A stretch of 8,583 nt of DNA, taken from assembly GCA_002359465.1 (NCBI GenBank), contig DENA01000032.1:4342-12924 (forward strand). The letters run 5' to 3'. Positions within the stretch are counted from its first letter, which is position 1; every line of letters begins with the position of its first letter. Position numbers and translations under genes: made by a program. Of the stretch, positions 5,776-8,583 are shown one piece after another. The stretch comes from Ruminococcaceae bacterium UBA2656 (lineage in GTDB: Bacteria; Bacillota; Clostridia; Oscillospirales; Acutalibacteraceae). A model generated the notes under the pieces. It saw only the letters and a list, made by a program, of their open reading frames with translations, was not told the origin of the DNA and did not search any database.

Positions 5776-6255
5776 TTATTTTTTGGGTATGTGCTCTTTG
5801 ATGTCCCCCGGGACATCCTGAATATAGAGATCTACATTCATTGCCTGAATTGCCTGCAAATCCTCCATGTCCTTGTCGTTGACATAGACCTTTTTGCTCA
5901 GCTGGCGTTTGCCGCTGGTGAAATGCATATTTCCCACGTTGACTTCCTTAATGGGTACGCCGCCTTCCAGCAGGGTACGCACAGCCGCCGGCGTTCTGCA
6001 AATAATGAAGATTTTTTGTCTTGGAGCTGCTTTGCCGATAATGTCGATGGTTTTTTGCAGTGTGAAGAAACGGATACCCGCGTTGGAAGATTCAGCAGTC
6101 ATTGCCATCAGTTGCTGCTGTATTTCATCGTGTGCCACTTCGTCATCTGCGACTACCAGCAGATTTGCACCCAGAGTTGCAGTCCATGTGACGCCCACTT
6201 GGCCATGAACCAGACGGTTGTCGATTCTTGTCAGTAAAATGTTTGGATTGCCCAC
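5776..6255 (-). CDS. PTS mannose-family EIIB component (sorbose/N-acetylgalactosamine-like)
   Basis: A 159-residue cytoplasmic EIIB that receives phosphate from EIIA and hands it to the sugar bound by EIIC/EIID. The N-terminal RIDNRLVHGQV is the family signature, with the phosphorylated His at residue 17. A later GNMHFTSGKRQLSKKVYV (about 108-125) resembles the 'VGNMHxxxGKxQ' segment I associate with amino-sugar (Aga-type) EIIB proteins, which supports an amino sugar as substrate; this is recalled, not searched. The start codon is GTG at 6255, with GAGGGGTG at 6263-6270, 7 nt upstream; no better in-frame ATG exists. It is the first gene of the operon, behind a roughly 230-nt divergent control region shared with the GntR gene. 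Length is normal for the family. Confidence 0.95.
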   Translation of the reverse strand: MGNPNILLTRIDNRLVHGQVGVTWTATLGANLLVVADDEVAHDEIQQQLMAMTAESSNAGIRFFTLQKTIDIIGKAAPRQKIFIICRTPAAVRTLLEGGVPIKEVNVGNMHFTSGKRQLSKKVYVNDKDMEDLQAIQAMNVDLYIQDVPGDIKEHIPKK

Positions 6256-6325
6256 TTAAAATCACCCCTCAGATGTTTCAGATTTGTTAGATAAGTTTTA
6301 ACATATCATGAACGGAAATACAATA

Positions 6326-6352
6326 ATTATGCCTTTTTTTCAACCAGTTCAA
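6326..6352 (-). promoter_or_regulatory. Candidate promoter of the PTS operon
   Basis: Reading the - strand, a TTGAAC (6352-6347, 4 of 6 matches to the -35 box) is followed after 15 nt by CATAAT (6331-6326, 5 of 6 matches to the -10 box). The spacing is shorter than the ideal 17 nt. A start near 6319 would give a leader of about 64 nt before the EIIB GTG. The -35 lies inside the inverted repeat at 6342-6361, as expected for a repressor-controlled promoter. Confidence 0.35.
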
Positions 6353-6361
6353 AAACAGGTT
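6342..6361. promoter_or_regulatory. Candidate GntR operator: 20-bp inverted repeat
   Basis: Arms AACCAGTT (6342-6349) and AACAGGTT (6354-6361), separated by CAAA, match as an inverted repeat at 7 of 8 positions. The site lies between the divergent regulator and PTS operon and overlaps the best -35 candidate of the operon. A similar ACCA-N10-AGGT element occurs at 6378-6395 (12 of 18 identical bases), which may be a second, weaker site. GntR/HutC-family dimers bind such short palindromes next to their own genes, so this is the most probable operator. No experiment or comparison supports it here. Confidence 0.45.
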
Positions 6362-6377
6362 TTAATTTTAAATCGAT

Positions 6378-6395
6378 ACCACTAGTACAATAGGT
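6378..6395. promoter_or_regulatory. Possible second operator half-match
   Basis: The 18-mer ACCA-CTAGTACAAT-AGGT repeats the outer pattern of the stronger site starting 35 bp to its left. It also contains ACTAGT, a 6-bp palindrome. Its arms are much less symmetrical than those of 6342-6361. Its position upstream of both genes fits a regulatory role, but it could be chance in AT-rich DNA. Confidence 0.25.
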
Positions 6396-6433
6396 CTTTT
6401 TATGATAGAATAATATCGTAGTTTTTATTTAAT

Positions 6434-6462
6434 TTGACGATAGCCTTTTAATCATATATTAA
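6434..6462 (+). promoter_or_regulatory. Candidate promoter of the GntR gene
   Basis: TTGACG (6434-6439, 5 of 6 matches to the -35 box) is followed after 17 nt by TATTAA (6457-6462, 4 of 6), or after 15 nt by TATATT (6455-6460). Transcription would begin near 6468, leaving a very short leader that starts almost at the ribosome binding site (6469-6475). The -35 is good and the rest is uncertain. Confidence 0.35.
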
Positions 6463-6483
6463 GACGGGAAAGGAGTACATAAT

Positions 6484-7197
6484 ATGTCGAATCTGCCATT
6501 GTATCAGGAACTGCACGACCACATTCTGCAATATATCAACAGCCACGAATACCCCGAAAACGGACTGCTGCCATCCGAGCGCGATATGTGCCAGATGTAT
6601 AAAGTCAGCCGGTCAACTGTTCGGCAGGCTCTCGCCTTACTGGAAGAGGAACACCTGGTTTATACGATTCATGGAATAGGCACCTTTGTGAAGCCAAAGA
6701 TGTTTGAACAGAGCCTTTCCCAGTTTTATACCTTTACCGATGATTTAAAGAATAAGAATATTTCGTTTCACAGTCATGTCATCAGCTGCGAACTGACCAC
6801 CCCCAGCCGCGGTCTTGCCCTGAAGCTTGGCGCGGACAGAAAAGAATTGTACCACCGGTTGGTGCGCCTATGCTCCGCCCGCGACTATCCTTTGGTCATT
6901 GAAACCACGTACCTTCCTAAAAACCGGTTTGTGCACATTGATGCCGAGACAGTGGAGAGGCTCTCACTTTATGACTACCTTAACGAGAAGTACGGTCTGA
7001 AGGTTGACCGCGCGACCGAAACCTTTGTCCCTATTTTGCCGGATTCCGAGCAGTGCGAGCTTCTGAAGATTTCCTCCAGAATCCCCTGCATTTTATTGGA
7101 ACGTTTCAGCTATGAGGAGGACTGTTTGGTGGAATATACCTCTTCCGTGGTAAGAGGCGACAAATACGTCTTCAAAATTGAACTGAATAACCATTGA
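6484..7197 (+). CDS. GntR-family (HutC subfamily, UTRA domain) transcriptional regulator
   Basis: A 237-residue DNA-binding regulator of normal length. The N-terminal winged helix-turn-helix (about 5-70) has the GntR signature LPSERDMCQMYKVSRSTVRQ (about 29-48), then ALLEEEHLVYTIHGIGTFV. The UTRA effector domain (about 90-235) shows R-LVRLC-x-PLVIETTYLP near 125-145 and closes with VEYTSSVVRGDKYVF (about 216-230), the usual UTRA ending. UTRA domains bind sugar phosphates or similar small ligands, which would release the repressor from DNA. The ATG at 6484 has AAAGGAG at 6469-6475, 8 nt upstream. It is transcribed divergently from the amino-sugar PTS operon, so it is very probably that operon's regulator, with an amino-sugar phosphate as the likely effector. 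An intrinsic terminator follows within 40 nt, so it is monocistronic. Family is certain; ligand and target are inferred. Confidence 0.95.
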   Translation: MSNLPLYQELHDHILQYINSHEYPENGLLPSERDMCQMYKVSRSTVRQALALLEEEHLVYTIHGIGTFVKPKMFEQSLSQFYTFTDDLKNKNISFHSHVISCELTTPSRGLALKLGADRKELYHRLVRLCSARDYPLVIETTYLPKNRFVHIDAETVERLSLYDYLNEKYGLKVDRATETFVPILPDSEQCELLKISSRIPCILLERFSYEEDCLVEYTSSVVRGDKYVFKIELNNH

Positions 7198-7233
7198 GAT
7201 TCCGGTCGGGCGGCGAAATCAGCCGGTTCGGTG

Positions 7234-7269
7234 AAAGACATCCCGTAGAAACAGGGGTGTCTTTTTATT
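7234..7269 (+). terminator. Intrinsic terminator of the GntR gene
   Basis: An 11-bp stem (7234-7244, AAAGACATCCC, with 7254-7264, GGGGTGTCTTT, one G-U pair) has a 9-nt loop and is followed by a T-rich tail (TTTTTATT from 7262). It lies 36 nt after the GntR stop codon. The form is textbook and isolates the regulator from the downstream secreted-protein gene. Confidence 0.85.
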
Positions 7270-7344
7270 GCCTGCAATACCCGGCCTTCTGTGGAACAAA
7301 CGGTGAACTATGACAATAATGTGGAAAATATTTCCATAAACAAG

Positions 7345-7383
7345 TTGTAAAATATTGAATAATGAATTATAGTTATATATAGT
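7345..7383 (+). promoter_or_regulatory. Tandem overlapping promoter candidates for the secreted-protein gene
   Basis: Two sigma-A-like promoters overlap with a 10-nt shift. TTGTAA (7345-7350) with TATAGT (7368-7373), and TTGAAT (7355-7360) with TATAGT (7378-7383), each have a 17-nt spacer and a 5-of-6 -10 match. The start would be near 7380-7390, giving a leader of about 100 nt before the ATG at 7488; I see no strong structure in that leader. A TGGAAA-ATA-TTTCCA palindrome (7322-7336) lies just upstream. Confidence 0.5.
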
Positions 7384-7487
7384 AATTTCAAATGAGAACT
7401 GGAAAAACGGATGTTATCTTTCCCGCATTTTTGGAATTGCTGTAATACCATTGTCATATCGAATCATTTGTTTTATGGAGGGTACTT

Positions 7488-8583
7488 ATGAAAAAATTAG
7501 TGGCGGTTGTAATGTCCGTAGCGGTGCTTTTATTGACTGTGCCTGTATCAGTCGGCGCTACTTCAAGCAATACCAAAATTATCAATAAGCATGGGTCAAA
7601 GACTTACATGGGGACTTATTCCGACTGGAACAAGAGCTGGGATTCCGATAACTTTACCGATGTTACCGACGATGACATCGACTGTTCCGATACCCTGATT
7701 ATAAAAGGAGGAACAGTCGGTGATGTGACGATCAGCGATAATTCCAGTCTGACCATCAGCGGTGGAAACATGTCGGATGTTGAGAGCGACGGAAGCATCA
7801 GAATGACGGACGGCACAGCGGATTCCATCAAGTCGGATGATGACATCAGCATCAGCGGCGGAACGGTGGAAAGGGATGTTGAATCCGACGACACTGTGAC
7901 ACTGTCCGGAAAATTAATGGTCGGCGGAAGTGTTACGGCGCAGAATGTGGAAGTTGTTGCATCAAGCAGCAGTGGTTATACGACTGTATCGGACGATATT
8001 TCATTTGAAGAAGACATGACTTTGCAGGGGACCAGATATAAAATAGGAAGGATTGACGGACAAAGCGCCGGCACGCTGGTGCTGAAAAACTTTACCGGCA
8101 CTCTTCCTGCTGTTTCTGAAGTGGAGGATATTTGTGTGGAGTCGTATAGCACGGCAACTGCGGGCGGTAATCTTGACATCAATACGCTGACGATTGACAG
8201 CGTATCTGTGTTTTCCACAAAATCAGCGCTTACGGTCAATACGATCAAAGGGCCGGGCACACTGAAATTTACCGCGGGAAATCTCAAAATTAGATCTGAT
8301 GTCTCAGGCCACCCGGTTTTTGCCTTCAACAGCGCGGTGTCAGACGGAACAGCTGTATTTAAAGCCAAATCCGGAACGGTATCTACCGGAGATGTTACCG
8401 TATACGGATGCAGCCTTACCAAAGATTCCAGTAGAGAAAGTGATTATGATACCTTTATTCTGCACGGATCATCCAGTTTAGGCATAAGCCTGGACACGGC
8501 ATTCGTTAACCTGCCCATGGGCTGTACTTATTATGTTTTAGCGGTAACAGACGTAAGTATCCCGCCAACGCAAATGTCATACA
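7488..8583 (+). CDS. Secreted Ser/Asp/Thr-rich beta-solenoid-like repeat protein, 5' part
   Basis: The frame is open from the ATG at 7488 to the window edge (365 codons), so the C-terminus is missing. GGAGGG at 7477-7482 lies 5 nt upstream of the start. The N-terminus MKKLVAVVMSVAVLLLTVPVSVGA is a clear Sec signal peptide with probable cleavage after Ala24. Residues about 60-155 carry a short degenerate repeat in which a hydrophobic strand ends in a Gly-rich turn: LIIKGG (70), LTISGG (88), IRMTDG (104), ISISGG (120), VTLSGK (137), a spacing of 16-18 residues. This suits the rungs of a right-handed beta-solenoid. The rest (about 160-350) is also beta-rich and rich in Ser, Thr, Asp and Gly. The last visible residues, LAVTDVSIPPTQMS, resemble the start of a bacterial Ig-like (Big_2) domain. 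It is likely a cell-surface or exported protein; I do not recognise the family and assign no function. It has its own promoter and no evident link to the PTS operon. Confidence 0.85.
   Translation, partial: MKKLVAVVMSVAVLLLTVPVSVGATSSNTKIINKHGSKTYMGTYSDWNKSWDSDNFTDVTDDDIDCSDTLIIKGGTVGDVTISDNSSLTISGGNMSDVESDGSIRMTDGTADSIKSDDDISISGGTVERDVESDDTVTLSGKLMVGGSVTAQNVEVVASSSSGYTTVSDDISFEEDMTLQGTRYKIGRIDGQSAGTLVLKNFTGTLPAVSEVEDICVESYSTATAGGNLDINTLTIDSVSVFSTKSALTVNTIKGPGTLKFTAGNLKIRSDVSGHPVFAFNSAVSDGTAVFKAKSGTVSTGDVTVYGCSLTKDSSRESDYDTFILHGSSSLGISLDTAFVNLPMGCTYYVLAVTDVSIPPTQMSY

Noticed and set aside
5677..6237. + strand open frame opposite EIIB and the EIIC start
   Set aside because: Antisense to EIIB, which carries the diagnostic RIDNRLVHGQV motif; no support for translation of the + frame.
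6256..6483. Sigma-54 promoter, as found before LevR-controlled mannose PTS operons
   Set aside because: No GG-N10-GC pattern of the TGGCAC-N5-TTGCA type was found, and the adjacent regulator is GntR/UTRA, not a sigma-54 activator.
7616..8422. Two - strand open frames (7616-7894 and 7976-8422) opposite the secreted-protein gene
   Set aside because: Both are Ser/Val/Pro-rich mirror images of a repetitive Asp/Ser/Gly-coding sequence, without ribosome binding sites; the + frame has a signal peptide and a good start.
1..8583. CRISPR array, insertion sequence, tRNA/rRNA, phage or attachment-site signals
   Set aside because: I found no regularly spaced direct repeats, transposase or integrase motifs, terminal inverted repeats or RNA-gene sequence by eye. 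The repeat in the exported protein is at protein level only.

Overview
The window looks like a chromosomal piece of a Firmicute, most likely a clostridial (Oscillospiraceae/Ruminococcaceae-like) anaerobe. The reasons are AGGAGG-type ribosome binding sites, a GntR/UTRA regulator, an HPr that keeps the Gram-positive regulatory serine, a Gram-positive-style signal peptide, and intermediate base composition. The genus is an inference. I see no tRNA, rRNA, CRISPR array or insertion sequence.

Layout. (1) 1-477, + strand: the C-terminal part of a PfkB/1-phosphofructokinase-family sugar-phosphate kinase, cut by the left window edge. (2) 491-6255, - strand, read right to left: a seven-gene mannose-family PTS operon, EIIB - EIIC - EIID - AgaI/NagB-like hexosamine-phosphate deaminase - EIIA - Enzyme I - HPr. 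(3) 6256-6483: divergent control region with a 20-bp inverted repeat that is a good candidate operator. (4) 6484-7197, + strand: a GntR/HutC-type repressor with a UTRA effector domain, followed by an intrinsic terminator. (5) 7488 to the right edge, + strand: the N-terminal 365 codons of a secreted Ser/Asp/Thr-rich protein with a short beta-solenoid-like repeat and possibly the start of an Ig-like domain.

How the genes work together (inference from families and order). PEP phosphorylates EI (His189), which passes the phosphate to HPr (His15), then EIIA (His9), then EIIB (His17), and finally to an amino sugar entering through EIIC/EIID. The deaminase resembles E. coli AgaI (galactosamine-6-phosphate deaminase/isomerase) more than NagB, so galactosamine or a related amino sugar is the leading substrate guess. 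The product would be tagatose-6-phosphate, and the kinase at the left edge could phosphorylate it. No N-acetyl-hexosamine-phosphate deacetylase or aldolase is visible, so the pathway is incomplete here. The GntR protein probably represses the operon until a sugar phosphate binds its UTRA domain.

The most notable points are that the general PTS enzymes EI and HPr sit at the 3' end of a sugar-specific operon in the unusual order ptsI-ptsH, and that each of the four larger gaps in the distal half of the operon carries a stem-loop. The EIIA/EI gap has a terminator-like hairpin with seven U directly abutting the EI ribosome binding site. This suggests that segments of the operon are expressed at different levels. 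I see nothing that clearly amounts to a wholly new system.
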